NCBI RefSeq assembly: GCF_000383575.1
Contig: NZ_KB911579.1
Coordinates: 65,707-129,706 of the forward strand
Length of the DNA: 64,000 bases
Direction of reading: 5' to 3'
DNA from: Salinispora oceanensis
GTDB lineage: Bacteria; Actinomycetota; Actinomycetes; Mycobacteriales; Micromonosporaceae
Shown: positions 18,113 through 27,472 of the stretch, piece by piece
Layout: every line of letters begins with the position of its first letter
Position numbering within the stretch: position 1 is the stretch's first letter
Program-made: the position numbers and the translations under genes
The notes under the pieces: model-generated
What the model was told of the DNA's origin: nothing
Databases searched by the model: none
Seen by the model: the letters and a program-made list of their open reading frames with translations, nothing else

Positions 18113-18463
18113 TCACCGCTTGTCGTACGCCTCCATCACGCCAACCGGGATGCGTCCGCGGTCCGAAACCTGATACCCGTTGGCCCGCGCCCAGTCCCGG
18201 ATCTCCTCGTTCCGCGCGCGGGTGGAACGCTGCGCGGTCGCGGCGGCTCCCCGTACCGCCCTAGTGATCCCGCCGTGGCCGCTGGCCCTGCCGACGCGCT
18301 GACCAACGGCGATATAGGGGGCGAGCGCCTGCCGAAGCGTGGATGCGTTCTCGTCCGACAGTTCGATGGTGTAGGCCCTGCCGTCGAGACCGAACTCAAT
18401 CGTCTGGTCGGCCTCACCACCGGTTAGGTCGTCAATCAGTTGGGTGATTACCTGTCGCGCCAT
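18113..18463 (-). CDS. lsr2: Lsr2-family nucleoid-associated protein
   Basis: 116 residues, typical for Lsr2, the actinobacterial H-NS-like xenogeneic silencer that bridges AT-rich DNA. The N-terminal dimerisation domain begins MARQVITQLIDDL and contains the IEFGLDGRAYTIEL strands. The C-terminal DNA-binding domain includes EIRDWARANGYQVSDRGRIP with the minor-groove RGR motif near residue 103. A Gly/Arg-rich linker (about 58-82) joins them. The ATG has GGAGC 9-10 bases upstream. Several actinobacteria carry more than one copy, so this may be a paralogue. Confidence 0.95.
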   Translation of the reverse strand: MARQVITQLIDDLTGGEADQTIEFGLDGRAYTIELSDENASTLRQALAPYIAVGQRVGRASGHGGITRAVRGAAATAQRSTRARNEEIRDWARANGYQVSDRGRIPVGVMEAYDKR

Positions 18464-18911
18464 GCTCGGGTTAGCTCCATTTCATGAGTACGAAGACGAG
18501 GACATTAGCATCCAGACAGGGTGGTTGCTAAAGGACCCACACGCAGGTTTCGCTCGACCACCAAATCTTTCCCGTGGGTAGCGGTTACCGCACCCGCCGT
18601 GGCTGTTCCTCAGACCACCGATCCGGACGCCCGACCATCGGAGTCAAACTTTCTGGAAGCGTCTATCCCCGCCCACACCCCGGACCGTGTCGAGAGCCGA
18701 GGCCACCAATTGCGGGCACGGCCGCTTTTGTCGTCGAGGCGCGGCCTCACATTCCCGCCGACACCCCGCCACCGCCGCCAGCTCCCGGCCACCGCGGTTC
18801 GGTACCCAGCACAGCACCGCCACCGAACCCAGTTCGGCCTGCCGTCCGGACTGCCCCGGCCACCTCTAGATTACAACCACCTCTTAGATGATTTTCCTAT
18901 ATTGTCCGGTT
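18464..18911. other. Intergenic stretch without recognisable gene
   Basis: About 450 bases between divergent lsr2 and the MFS gene. The open frames here are Pro/Arg-rich without motifs. The last 50 bases are AT-rich and hold the putative promoter of the MFS gene. Confidence 0.5.
18898..18903 (+). promoter_or_regulatory. Leaderless-type -10 element of second MFS gene
   Basis: TATATT ends 8 bases before ATG 18912. No ribosome site precedes either in-frame ATG (18888 or 18912), so a leaderless start at 18912 fits best. No -35 element with good spacing was found. Confidence 0.45.
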
Positions 18912-20462
18912 ATGCACTCCCGGTCCCTCCGGTCATCGCCGTCCCGACGGGCCGCCCTGATCAGCCTCTGTACCGCCGCCATGCTGGTGTGGCTCGCGTT
19001 CTCCAACCTCGGCGTGGCGTTGCCGACCATCGCCACTGAGCTGAACGTCAATCTGACCGATATGCAGTGGGCGAACAACGCCCTGAGCATCGCCTGCGGA
19101 ACTCTCCTGCTGGCCGGCGGTCGCCTCACCGACCTACACGGTCATCGAAAGATGCTGCTGCTCGGCTTGGTGATCTTCGGTGTCGCCGCCCTGGCGACCG
19201 CCTTCACGCCCAACCTCGCCGGCCTCATCGCCGGCCGGGCGTTGATGGGCGCTGGTAGCGCACTCATCCTGCCCTCCACGCTGGCGATGATCCCGGCGCT
19301 CTTCAAGCGGACCGAGCAGCCCACGGCCTTCGCCGCATGGGCCGCGGCGACCTGGGCCGGGCAGGCAGTCGGGCCCGCCATCGGTGGCACCCTGACCACG
19401 CTGCTCGGCTGGCGGTCGCTGTTCTGGTTGACCGCACCGGTGGTAGTCGTCTTGTACATCGTGACCAAACAAAACGCACCCGAGGCGCAGAAGGGCCGGG
19501 GGCGGGTCGACCTGATCGGGCTGTTCACCGGGGCCGGGGCCGCACTGTGCCTGCTCTTCGCGCTGACCGAGGGGCAACAGGTCGGCTTCAACGATCCGCT
19601 GATCATTGCTCTCTTCGGCGCCACCGCGGTGCTCACCATGGCATTCGTCTTCGTCGAACTGAAAGTCGCCGACCCGCTGGTGGATCTACGGCTGTTCCGC
19701 ACCCGCAGCTTTGACGGCGCTCTCATCGTCAACCTGACGATGAACATGTCCTTCGCCGGCGCCCTCTTCGTGCTCTCCCTCTACCTACAGGACGTCCGGG
19801 GCTACAGCGCGTTCGCGGCCGGCCTGCTCCTGGTTCCGGCCGCCGGAACGATCCTGATATTCAACGCCGTCGGCGCTCGGATCGTCACCCGGCACGACGC
19901 CCGCTCCCCCTCGGTCTGGGGCCTCGTCCTGGTCGGCGTCGGCAGCCTCGCCATCAGCGCCCTGCTGCCCTCCCTGTCGGTGCTCGCGGTGATCCTGGGC
20001 CTGCTCATCATCGGTGTCGGGCTGGGCATACTCTCCGTGCCCGTGGCCGACACCATCGTCGGTGGCCCACCGGTCGCCCTCGCCGGCGCCGCGTCCGGGC
20101 TCTACAAGACCAGCAGCATGCTGGGGGGCGCGCTCGGCGTCGTCCTGCTCACCGCCGCGACCACCCGCTTCGGTCGGGCCGACGCCGCCCCGGTGAGCAC
20201 CGCGGCCGGGCTTACCGAAGCCGAGTCCACCCAGGTCGTCAACGCGCTGACCAACTCCCAGACGGCGACCGCCGTCCTCGACAAGCTGCCAGCGAGCGAG
20301 CGGAACCTGGTGATCGCGGCCTATCATCAGGCATTCTCGGACGGAGTGTCGACCGCCCTCGTGCTCGGTGGGCTGATCGCGGTGATCGGCGCGGTGCTGG
20401 CCGCCTGGATCTGGCCCCGCCAGCGAAAGGGCCGTAGCCCGCGGCAACCCCAGCAGACCTGA
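18912..20462 (+). CDS. DHA2-family MFS transporter
   Basis: About 516 residues, 14 predicted transmembrane helices. It has motif-A-like GGRLTDLHGHRKMLLLG after helix 2, the GAGSALILPSTLAMIP stretch, and GPAIGGTLTTLLGWRSLFW (motif C). It is probably a proton-driven exporter of drugs or metabolites. The start is uncertain: ATG at 18888 is in frame, but ATG 18912 fits the leaderless promoter and leaves a compact basic N-terminus. It ends 4 bp from the convergent YaaA stop, with no separate terminator visible. Confidence 0.9.
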   Translation: MHSRSLRSSPSRRAALISLCTAAMLVWLAFSNLGVALPTIATELNVNLTDMQWANNALSIACGTLLLAGGRLTDLHGHRKMLLLGLVIFGVAALATAFTPNLAGLIAGRALMGAGSALILPSTLAMIPALFKRTEQPTAFAAWAAATWAGQAVGPAIGGTLTTLLGWRSLFWLTAPVVVVLYIVTKQNAPEAQKGRGRVDLIGLFTGAGAALCLLFALTEGQQVGFNDPLIIALFGATAVLTMAFVFVELKVADPLVDLRLFRTRSFDGALIVNLTMNMSFAGALFVLSLYLQDVRGYSAFAAGLLLVPAAGTILIFNAVGARIVTRHDARSPSVWGLVLVGVGSLAISALLPSLSVLAVILGLLIIGVGLGILSVPVADTIVGGPPVALAGAASGLYKTSSMLGGALGVVLLTAATTRFGRADAAPVSTAAGLTEAESTQVVNALTNSQTATAVLDKLPASERNLVIAAYHQAFSDGVSTALVLGGLIAVIGAVLAAWIWPRQRKGRSPRQPQQT

Positions 20463-20466
20463 CCGC

Positions 20467-21258
20467 TCAGCCCAGGTCCTGTCGGCGGACGCTAAGTCCC
20501 TTACCCCCGAACTCCTGACAGACGAAAGCAGGCTGGCGGGGCTTACTGAGAGCCGGTGCGTAGCGGTAGCCGATCTCGGCGAAGTCGACGATGTCCGCCG
20601 GGTTCTCCACCTGAGCGGTCAGCAGCCACCGGGCGAAGGCACCGCGGGCGATCTTGGCGTGCACGACAACGAACCGCGGCTCCCCGGTCTTCGGGTTGAC
20701 GGTCAGGAAGCGGGGGCTGACGAACCGGTCGCGGGGCAGAAACCGGGTGACGGTCCGGTTGTACTCGACGGCGGCCAGATCAATGATGACGCCGGTCGAC
20801 GGTAGGCACCGGGCAACGGCATCACCCCAGAACTGGTAGAGGTTGGCATACGGCGGGTCCGGTAGGCGATAGCCCATCTCCAGCCGGTAGGGCTGGATGC
20901 CATCGTCCGGGCGCAGGATGCCGTAGAGCCCGGAGAGGATTCGCAACCGACCGTCGGCGTACGCCCGGTCGGCAGGAGTGAGGTCGGAGGCGCGGAGCCC
21001 GCTGTAGATGTCACCGGCGAAGCTGTCGATCGCCGGTGACTGCCGCTGCGGGTCGGTGCCCCAGTCGGCGAAGAGCCCGTGCGTTCGGTCGGCCAGCTCC
21101 GGGGAGAGCGCCATGACGGTGGCGAGCTGCTCCACCGAGAGGGTCTTGAGGTACGCCGCCAACTCCTCGGCCCGGTCCCGTAGGGCGGGCACGGTGAGGG
21201 TCGCGCCGCCCTGGGGTGCCGGTCGCATCGCCTTGGAGGTGTGAATCAGAATGATCAT
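20467..21258 (-). CDS. yaaA: YaaA (DUF328) family protein
   Basis: 263 residues. The start, MIILIHTSKAM, matches the YaaA pattern. Further diagnostic stretches are FAGDIYSGLRASDL near residue 85, LSGLYGILRPDDGIQPYRLEMG near 110 (loop residues characteristic of YaaA) and a basic C-terminal half. In E. coli YaaA lowers free iron during peroxide stress and binds DNA; the role here is assumed by family. The ATG has GAGGCG upstream. Monocistronic, convergent with the MFS gene. Confidence 0.88.
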   Translation of the reverse strand: MIILIHTSKAMRPAPQGGATLTVPALRDRAEELAAYLKTLSVEQLATVMALSPELADRTHGLFADWGTDPQRQSPAIDSFAGDIYSGLRASDLTPADRAYADGRLRILSGLYGILRPDDGIQPYRLEMGYRLPDPPYANLYQFWGDAVARCLPSTGVIIDLAAVEYNRTVTRFLPRDRFVSPRFLTVNPKTGEPRFVVVHAKIARGAFARWLLTAQVENPADIVDFAEIGYRYAPALSKPRQPAFVCQEFGGKGLSVRRQDLG

Positions 21259-21593
21259 TTTCGCCTCGTGCCGAGATCAAGATCCCCTGAGCATAGCGGC
21301 CCGATCGGCAACTCCGCGGCGGCGAACCGGGAGGGCAGGGCCGGCCGGCGAGTTCTCCCGGCCACCGCGCCGCACCACGCGGCGACAGCAGCCTCTTGGT
21401 ACGCCGACGGGGATTCGCTACCAACAATCTTGGCAGCGCGGATACGAATCCGGAAAACGCACACCCGGTCCACCTCCAGGTGACAGCAAGCCCGTCGGCG
21501 AGATCTCTTGCGTTACTCGGGTTCTAATGTGTATTCGCCTTCACCTTCGACGGTAGTGGCGTTGAGATGAAATGACCTTCTGGAGGCAACCGT
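21259..21593. other. Divergent promoter region
   Basis: About 335 bases between yaaA and the CDP-alcohol phosphatidyltransferase gene. No gene with a ribosome site or motif was found. The last 100 bases are AT-richer and must hold the promoter of the downstream gene; no clear -35/-10 pair could be assigned. Confidence 0.5.
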
Positions 21594-22211
21594 ATGCCGG
21601 GAACAAACCTTCAGGAGCGTACGACGACCCCCGCCGCCTCGCCGCGGGTATTGCAGGCTGCCAACACAGTGACCGCGGTACGCACAATCGGCGCGGTCAC
21701 GCTCGCGATCGCCGCGGCCGCCACCCGGGACCCGGTCCTGGCGGTAGCCGCATATCTTGTGTACTGGGTCGGCGACATGTTGGACGGCTGGACAGCCCGC
21801 CGACTGAACCAGGAGACCCGCTTCGGCGCGGTCTTCGACATCCTGGCCGATCGGCTCTGCTGCGTCCTCTGCATCATCCCGCTGCTGCAGGCGCGACCCG
21901 AGATGGTGGCTCCTATCGCGGTCTTTCTGCTGCAGTTTGTCGTCGTCGATCTGGCGCTCAGCCTGTCGTTTCTCCGTTTCGGGCTGCTTAGTCCGAACTA
22001 TTTTTTCCGCGTACACCGTGGCGTCTTTCAGTGGAACTGGTCCCCGTTGGCCAAGGCCGCCAACACCAGCGCGCTGGTGCTGCTCGCGCTCTTCGTGCCG
22101 AGCCCCTGGCCAGCGCTCACGCTGGCCCTGGCGGTGACCGTGATCAAGGTCGTCTCCCTGGTGGTGGTAGGGCGGCTGGTTCCGGTCCCCGGGTACCGGG
22201 CCGCACCATGA
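21594..22211 (+). CDS. CDP-alcohol phosphatidyltransferase family protein
   Basis: 205 residues with about six transmembrane helices. The family signature D-x2-DG-x2-AR-x8-G-x3-D-x3-D is intact: GDMLDGWTARR near residue 60, followed by RFGAVFDILADR. Such enzymes displace CMP from CDP-diacylglycerol (or a similar CDP-alcohol) with an alcohol such as inositol phosphate or glycerol phosphate. The acceptor cannot be told. The ATG has CTGGAGG 7-8 bases upstream. The stop overlaps the next start by 4 bases, so both are in one operon. Confidence 0.92.
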   Translation: MPGTNLQERTTTPAASPRVLQAANTVTAVRTIGAVTLAIAAAATRDPVLAVAAYLVYWVGDMLDGWTARRLNQETRFGAVFDILADRLCCVLCIIPLLQARPEMVAPIAVFLLQFVVVDLALSLSFLRFGLLSPNYFFRVHRGVFQWNWSPLAKAANTSALVLLALFVPSPWPALTLALAVTVIKVVSLVVVGRLVPVPGYRAAP

Positions 22212-22837
22212 TCGAGGCCGGGGTCGCTACCTTCCTGATGGCGCTCGCCTCGGCCTTCATCCCGGCGGTGCCGGTGGAGCCGTACCTCATCGGTGCGGCC
22301 GCCGTAACCGGACAGCACGCCGTCCTGCTGGGTGTCACCGCCAGCGCCGGGCAGACCCTCGGCAAGGCGCTGATGCTGCTGGGCCTCCGCGGCACCCTCC
22401 GCTCCGTGCGGCTGCGCCGCTGGTCACAGCGGCACAGCGCCCGCTTTGCCCGGACGCCGGAGCCGGCCGGGGTGACCATGGCGAAAGTGCCGTACGGGAC
22501 AGGGCCGAGCGATCTGGGTTTCGGCGCTGGGGACCCGGCGGCCGTGCCGCCCCGAGCGACCGTCCGGACGATCCTCCGCCGGTCGATCCCCGCCGTTGTC
22601 GCGGTGGCCCGCCGCTGGAACAACCGACTCATCGCCCTGCTCGACCGGCCTTTCGTGGCGGTGCCGGTGGTGTTGCTGAGCGCGGCGGTGGGCCTGCCCC
22701 CACTCCTACTGGTCGTCTTCTGCATCAGCTCGAGCCGAATGTCGGTGGGCATGTTCGCGGTCACCTGTTTCGTCGGCCGCACGGTTCGATTCGCCGCGGT
22801 CAGCATGTTGCCGGAGTTCGCCCGCTTCCTGGGATAG
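22208..22837 (+). CDS. Small polytopic membrane protein, VTT/DedA-like
   Basis: 209 residues, start ATG overlapping the previous stop (ATGA). The N-terminal half has two or three hydrophobic segments containing FIPAVPVEPYLIGAA and GQTLGKALMLLGLRG. These recall VTT-type (SNARE-associated) proteins with a re-entrant loop and conserved Gly/Pro. A charged central loop (about residues 70-140) and two further helices follow. Translational coupling to a phospholipid-type synthase suggests a role in membrane lipid handling, possibly transbilayer movement. The family assignment is tentative. Confidence 0.65.
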   Translation: MIEAGVATFLMALASAFIPAVPVEPYLIGAAAVTGQHAVLLGVTASAGQTLGKALMLLGLRGTLRSVRLRRWSQRHSARFARTPEPAGVTMAKVPYGTGPSDLGFGAGDPAAVPPRATVRTILRRSIPAVVAVARRWNNRLIALLDRPFVAVPVVLLSAAVGLPPLLLVVFCISSSRMSVGMFAVTCFVGRTVRFAAVSMLPEFARFLG

Positions 22838-22842
22838 GGCGT

Positions 22843-22872
22843 GGGGGCATCCGCCGTCCGCCGGATACCCCC
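22843..22872 (+). terminator. Hairpin after the phosphatidyltransferase operon
   Basis: Stem GGGGG-C-ATCCG / CGGAT-A-CCCCC with one internal mismatch and an 8-base loop. It starts 6 bases after the stop at 22837. Confidence 0.65.
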
Positions 22873-22942
22873 AAGGCCCCTGGTCAACGCCGACGCCGCG
22901 CACGACAGCTACCCACCCAGCCGTCGGAGCTGGCGGCGACGC

Positions 22943-25366
22943 TCAGTCCCGGGCCATCATGGCGGCCGCCTCCCGCTCGACGTCAACGTAGGCCTCACCG
23001 GAGACATCCGCGATGACCTGCTTGATCGTGGCACCGGTCAGCTTCCAGGGACGGGCACCGGAGTAGTCATAGGTGACGGGCGCACCGCGGTCCTGGCCGA
23101 CGTTGAAGCCTTCCCCGGCGAGGGCGAACTTGCCGAGTTGGGTCTGCATCCCCTTGCACTCACCCACCTTCTTCTTGCCGATGAACAGCGAGGCGTTGCC
23201 GATGCAGGCACTGGGCTGGTCGGAGCCGGGTGGAGAAATTAACTTCTCCTTCTCGAACGCGACGCCGAGCACCGCCTTTCCCTTCGGCACATCGATGTTC
23301 GAGGAGATGACCTGCTCCTTCTCCCCCAGGTAGTTGTAGACGTACTTCAGCTTGCCGTCCTTGAGATAGAGGGCGTGCCCGCCGAAGTTGGAGCCCTGCG
23401 CGAAGAGGACGCCTTCCGCGTCGGGACCATCGATGACCACGTCGGCCGCCAGGATGTAGGACCGCCCCCGGATGTTGACCGCTACCGCCTCCGGCACCTC
23501 CAGCGTGTTCGGATAGTAGACGTAGTGATCTCGCGGTGGCGCCACCTGCGGTCGCGGCGTGCTGAGCAACTCGGCGATGGGCCGATCGTCCACCGGGAGA
23601 CCAAAGAACATGCCGGCCTGGTGATACCAGAGCGCCGCCAACTCTGCGGCCAGCTCGGGGTGTTGGTCGGCCACGTTATGGATCTCGGCACGGTCGACAT
23701 CGGTGTGGTAGAGCGCCCACTGGTCCAGACCGAAATGACCCCAGTCCGCCGGTGAGCTCGGGTGCAGGGCGTCGACCTTCCAGCCGTCCCGCCACAGCGC
23801 CCGGGTACCCAGCATCTGATAGAACTGGCTTTGCTTCGCGGTCTTGGCCTTCGGCTTTTCGAAGGTGTGTTTGAGGCTGGAGCCCTCCAGTGGCCACTGG
23901 TTGAAGCCCTTGACCGTCTCCGGCAACTCGATGCCGAGGCAGTCGTACACCGTGGGCACGATGTCGGTCACGTGCGCGTACTGGTCGCGTAGCTCGCCTT
24001 TTGCCTTGATCCCGGCCGGCCAGTGCACGATCATCGGGTCGCAGATTCCGCCCTCCCACGCGTCCTGCTTGAACAGCTTGAACGGGGTGTTGAAGGCGAA
24101 GGCCCAACCCGTCGAATAGTGGTTGTAGGTGCCGGGCGAGCCAAGAATATCGAGCATCTTGATATTCTCGTCGATATTGCTCGGGACACCGTTGAAGAAC
24201 GTGTTCTCATTGACAGCGCCGTCCGCCCCGCCCTCACCTGATGCTCCGTTGTCTGAGATCACGAAGATGAGGGTGTTGTCCAGCTCTCCGGTGTCCTCGA
24301 GGTAGGAGATCAGCCGGCCGATCTCGTGGTCGGCGTAGCTGGAGAAGCCGGCAAAGACCTCCGCCATCCGGATCTGCAGCTTCTGCTCGTCGGCATTGAG
24401 CGAATCCCACGGCCGTACGTCGCTCTGGGCGGGCGAGGGTTTGCCGTCCGCGCTGCGTACGTCGCTGAGCGGGTTAATCGGCGAGAGCTCGCTCCCCTTC
24501 GGGAGGATCCCCATCTTGATCTGCTTCGCCAGGATCTTCTCGCGGATCGCCTCGTACCCCATGTCGAACTTGCCCTTGTACTTGTCGGCCCAGGCCTTCG
24601 GTACGTGGTGCGGGGCGTGGTTCGCCCCGGGGCAGAAGTACATGAAGAACGGCCGGTCCGGAGCGACCTGCTTGGCGTCGCCGATCATGCCGATCGCCCG
24701 GTCAACGAGGTCGGCGGTGAGCAGGTACCCGTCCTTGCCTTCCTTCCACTCGTCAATACTGACCGGGTCGGTGGGCTGGTCGATGAACTGCTGGTCCTGA
24801 ACGAGGTTCGGGTAGTACTGGTTAGCCTCTCCACCAAGGAAGCCGTAGAAGCGTTCGAAGCCCCGGTGGGTGGGCCAGTTCCGTTTGGAGGAGGCCATAT
24901 TGGTCTCGTCTTCGGCGACACAGTGCCACTTGCCCAGCGCGTAGGTGTTGTAGCCCCGGTCGCTGAGGATCTCCCCGATAAGAGCCGCCTCCCCGGGGAT
25001 GTGCCCGTTCATCCCCGGGAATCCCTGGGTCGCCTCGGCGACGCAGGACATGCCGACGGTGGTGTGGTTGCGCCCGCTCAGCAGCGCGGCCCGGGTGGGC
25101 GAGCAGAGCGCGGTGGTGTGGAACTGGGTGTACTTCAGTCCGTTGTTGGCGAGCTTGCTCATGTTCGGCATCTCGATGGGCCCACCGAAGAAGTCCCAGG
25201 AGCCGAAGCCCGTGTCGTCCCAGACCAGGAACAACACGTTCGGCGCGCCCTTCGGGGCCTGGGGTTGGGCGTAGGGGTCCCAGTCCGGCGTCGAATCCTT
25301 GGCGCCCAGGTTGATAACGCCCTTGAATGCTTTACTCATGAACGACTTCCCCTTCTCCCGCGCCAA
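22943..25366 (-). CDS. Arylsulfatase (type I, formylglycine)
   Basis: 807 residues, alkaline-phosphatase-superfamily sulfatase. Metal-site WDDTGFGSW lies near residue 50. The activation motif CSPTRAALLSGRNHT lies near residue 88; its Cys would be oxidised to formylglycine. IGEILSDRGYNTYALGKWH and FVISDNGASGEGG are the other conserved blocks. It hydrolyses a sulfate ester; the substrate is unknown. No clear signal peptide is seen, so a cytoplasmic location or non-classical export is possible. It is the last gene of an operon with the membrane-protein gene 33 bp upstream. A formylglycine-generating-type gene lies 3 kb away. Confidence 0.93.
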   Translation of the reverse strand: MAREKGKSFMSKAFKGVINLGAKDSTPDWDPYAQPQAPKGAPNVLFLVWDDTGFGSWDFFGGPIEMPNMSKLANNGLKYTQFHTTALCSPTRAALLSGRNHTTVGMSCVAEATQGFPGMNGHIPGEAALIGEILSDRGYNTYALGKWHCVAEDETNMASSKRNWPTHRGFERFYGFLGGEANQYYPNLVQDQQFIDQPTDPVSIDEWKEGKDGYLLTADLVDRAIGMIGDAKQVAPDRPFFMYFCPGANHAPHHVPKAWADKYKGKFDMGYEAIREKILAKQIKMGILPKGSELSPINPLSDVRSADGKPSPAQSDVRPWDSLNADEQKLQIRMAEVFAGFSSYADHEIGRLISYLEDTGELDNTLIFVISDNGASGEGGADGAVNENTFFNGVPSNIDENIKMLDILGSPGTYNHYSTGWAFAFNTPFKLFKQDAWEGGICDPMIVHWPAGIKAKGELRDQYAHVTDIVPTVYDCLGIELPETVKGFNQWPLEGSSLKHTFEKPKAKTAKQSQFYQMLGTRALWRDGWKVDALHPSSPADWGHFGLDQWALYHTDVDRAEIHNVADQHPELAAELAALWYHQAGMFFGLPVDDRPIAELLSTPRPQVAPPRDHYVYYPNTLEVPEAVAVNIRGRSYILAADVVIDGPDAEGVLFAQGSNFGGHALYLKDGKLKYVYNYLGEKEQVISSNIDVPKGKAVLGVAFEKEKLISPPGSDQPSACIGNASLFIGKKKVGECKGMQTQLGKFALAGEGFNVGQDRGAPVTYDYSGARPWKLTGATIKQVIADVSGEAYVDVEREAAAMMARD

Positions 25367-25399
25367 GGGCGGGAACGCGACCTGTCCGTACTTTCCCGA

Positions 25400-26074
25400 T
25401 CAGCTCTTCGCGGTGTCGGATGGCGCCACCTGGCCGGTGACCAACATTCGGATGCTCACCAGGAGAACCCAGGCGGGGAAGATGAGCGTGAACCAGAGAT
25501 TCTGGTTGGTGAAGATCAAGAGCAGCACGGCCAGAATGTAGGTCAGTATCCAGAGCCACTTCGGCATCAGGCGGGTCTTCATCCCCACCGTTCCGAGCGC
25601 GATCATGAACACCGCCGCCATTCGTACCGCGTAGATCCCACTCGCCTCGAGCATGATCGAGCGACCAAACCCGACCGTCTCGGTACCCAAGGACTGGGAG
25701 CCACCTTCGGGAACACCATCAACAATGGCTCCCGCCACCACGACAGCGACGAATATCATGGCCAGGAAGAGAACCCCGCTCCCGATGAGCAGAGTGGAGA
25801 AGAACCAGTCTCCCAAATTGCCCATGTACTCGCGCACCACGCCCATGAACCAGAGGAAGAAGATTCCGGCGAACGGGATCAGGAACAGGGCCACCCGCAT
25901 CCGGCCAGCTTCTTGACGCACCCACTCCACATCGGCAAATGGCTCCTTCGGGAGCGCCGACCGAAGCAGTATGATACTGATGGCAAAGACCACGGCGAAA
26001 AGTATGCCCGCGATCGCTACCCCGCGCGGATTTCGGAGCGCCCGAAACGTTTCTTGATCAGAACTCTTGCCCAT
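25400..26074 (-). CDS. Polytopic membrane protein of unknown function
   Basis: About 224 residues with six predicted transmembrane helices (roughly residues 22-42, 65-85, 97-120, 145-165, 172-187, 190-207). I do not recognise a characterised family. ATG 26074 is preferred, with GAAGG 9 bases upstream; GTG 26083 is in frame. It precedes the arylsulfatase by 33 bp on the same strand, so it is probably cotranscribed. It may serve the sulfatase, for example in substrate entry or membrane association, but nothing in the sequence proves this. Confidence 0.75.
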   Translation of the reverse strand: MGKSSDQETFRALRNPRGVAIAGILFAVVFAISIILLRSALPKEPFADVEWVRQEAGRMRVALFLIPFAGIFFLWFMGVVREYMGNLGDWFFSTLLIGSGVLFLAMIFVAVVVAGAIVDGVPEGGSQSLGTETVGFGRSIMLEASGIYAVRMAAVFMIALGTVGMKTRLMPKWLWILTYILAVLLLIFTNQNLWFTLIFPAWVLLVSIRMLVTGQVAPSDTAKS

Positions 26075-26160
26075 CGGCAACACCCTTCACCAGCCGTTTC
26101 AACGGTCCCATGGAATGCACACCCCTCCTTTTCTCGTTCTACCAGAGAACGGGGCGCCCA

Positions 26161-26183
26161 GTGGCCGGAATGCGTCCGGCCAC
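26161..26183 (-). terminator. Hairpin terminator of the DUF2254 gene
   Basis: Perfect 9-bp stem, arms GTGGCCGGA and TCCGGCCAC, loop ATGCG. It lies 24 bp past the DUF2254 stop on the minus strand. Confidence 0.65.
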
Positions 26184-26206
26184 GAGCTGGATTCGGGAGC
26201 GCAGCC

Positions 26207-27472
26207 TCATGCCCGCCCCGGACCACCGATTCCCTGCCGGTCCGGCACCACGGCCCGGTCGTGGTCGACCTTGCCCCCGAAGCTCGCGGCCAGGCTCTGG
26301 TCCAGCCGGTCAAGCTCGGCGTCCACCGCCGGTCGCCGGTCGGCCGGAAGCACCTCGCGAAGGTCTTCGAGCATGGCGCGGAGCCGCCGCAGCACCTGGA
26401 CGGAGCTGGCCCCGTACTCGCGGATCTCGGTGACTGCGAGCGTGAGGTAGTCCTCCCACGTCCGGCCGGGCACAGTCAGCCGTGGCTGGCCGGATTCGTC
26501 GCAGTACCGCATCGTGCCGAGGGGCTGCGCCCCGATCATCCGGAGCAGCTCCTCCAGGTAGTCCATCATCTGCACCGCTGTTGTCGGATCGTTGATGGCC
26601 GGGGAGAGCGCCCGCGCCGCGCTGTCCACCAGAATCCGTACCGGAAAGGCCGGATCACGCTCGATTGTCCGCTCGATCCCCAGGGCCACCATGGCGTGGA
26701 TCTGCTTGGTGGAGTCACCCGACGGCCTCGTCCCGAATATCTCCATCACCGGTTGCCCGGCGATGATGTAGTCGCCGGCCGCCACCTTTGACCGGAGCTG
26801 ACAGCCGTGCTGGCTGGCCCAGCGGACCAGGGCTATCTCATTCAACGCCTGCACCGACCCGGATCGTTGGGCCTGGAGCACCAGAGTTGGCTCCCCGGCC
26901 GGCTCCTCCTTGGTCACCACCGACCCGCCCGACTGGTCGCGCGCCGCCATCAGCTTCCGGGCTGTCTTGGTCACGTCGGCCGCGACCGCCACCGGTCGGA
27001 GTTGATGCACCAGATGGTTGAGGAAGACCACGAAGAGCACGAAGCTAACGATGAGGAAAATCCCCGAGATGCCGACACCGAGCGGCGGGATCTCCGCGGA
27101 CCCACCAAGAGCCAGGAGCGTGAAGGCGAAGGAGACCGTCCCGAGGATAAATGTCACGACGGCCAGGTGGAATCGGTCCCGGTACAACAATCGCAGGTAG
27201 CGCGGAAAACTGTCGGCATGGAGTTCGAGCACGACCACGCTCACGGCCACCACAAATCCGGCCAGCACCCCCGCGACCTCGACCACGATCGTGAGGAGTT
27301 CCTGTGCCGCGGACGGCTCGAACTCCCACGCCGACGGCAGGGTGATGACGGCGTCAATCTCGCGGACCACGAGGGCGAGCAGCCCTCCCACCACCAGCCC
27401 CAGCAGCGGGAAGAACCACATGCTTCCCACCAGGTTCTGGCGGATTCGGAAGAACTTTGCCCACAGCATCAT
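26207..27472 (-). CDS. DUF2254 family membrane protein
   Basis: About 421 residues. Four hydrophobic segments occupy the first 170 residues (including SMWFFPLLGLVVGGLLALVV, VAGVLAGFVVAVSVVVLELH and HLAVVTFILGTVSFAFTLLAL). A long soluble C-terminal domain follows with ALSPAINDPTTAVQMMDYL near residue 295, the most diagnostic stretch of DUF2254. Function unknown. ATG 27472 is chosen over longer in-frame starts because GAGGAG lies upstream and the hydrophobic N-terminus then matches the family. A hairpin 24 bp after its stop separates it from the sulfatase operon. Confidence 0.85.
   Translation of the reverse strand: MMLWAKFFRIRQNLVGSMWFFPLLGLVVGGLLALVVREIDAVITLPSAWEFEPSAAQELLTIVVEVAGVLAGFVVAVSVVVLELHADSFPRYLRLLYRDRFHLAVVTFILGTVSFAFTLLALGGSAEIPPLGVGISGIFLIVSFVLFVVFLNHLVHQLRPVAVAADVTKTARKLMAARDQSGGSVVTKEEPAGEPTLVLQAQRSGSVQALNEIALVRWASQHGCQLRSKVAAGDYIIAGQPVMEIFGTRPSGDSTKQIHAMVALGIERTIERDPAFPVRILVDSAARALSPAINDPTTAVQMMDYLEELLRMIGAQPLGTMRYCDESGQPRLTVPGRTWEDYLTLAVTEIREYGASSVQVLRRLRAMLEDLREVLPADRRPAVDAELDRLDQSLAASFGGKVDHDRAVVPDRQGIGGPGRA

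Noticed and set aside
18521..19039. 172-codon plus-strand frame before the second MFS gene
   Set aside because: Pro/Arg/Thr-rich, no start signal, and runs into the MFS gene in another frame.
24326..26791. 821-codon plus-strand frame opposite the arylsulfatase and membrane genes
   Set aside because: Antisense frame of high-GC coding DNA; crosses three real genes and shows no domain.
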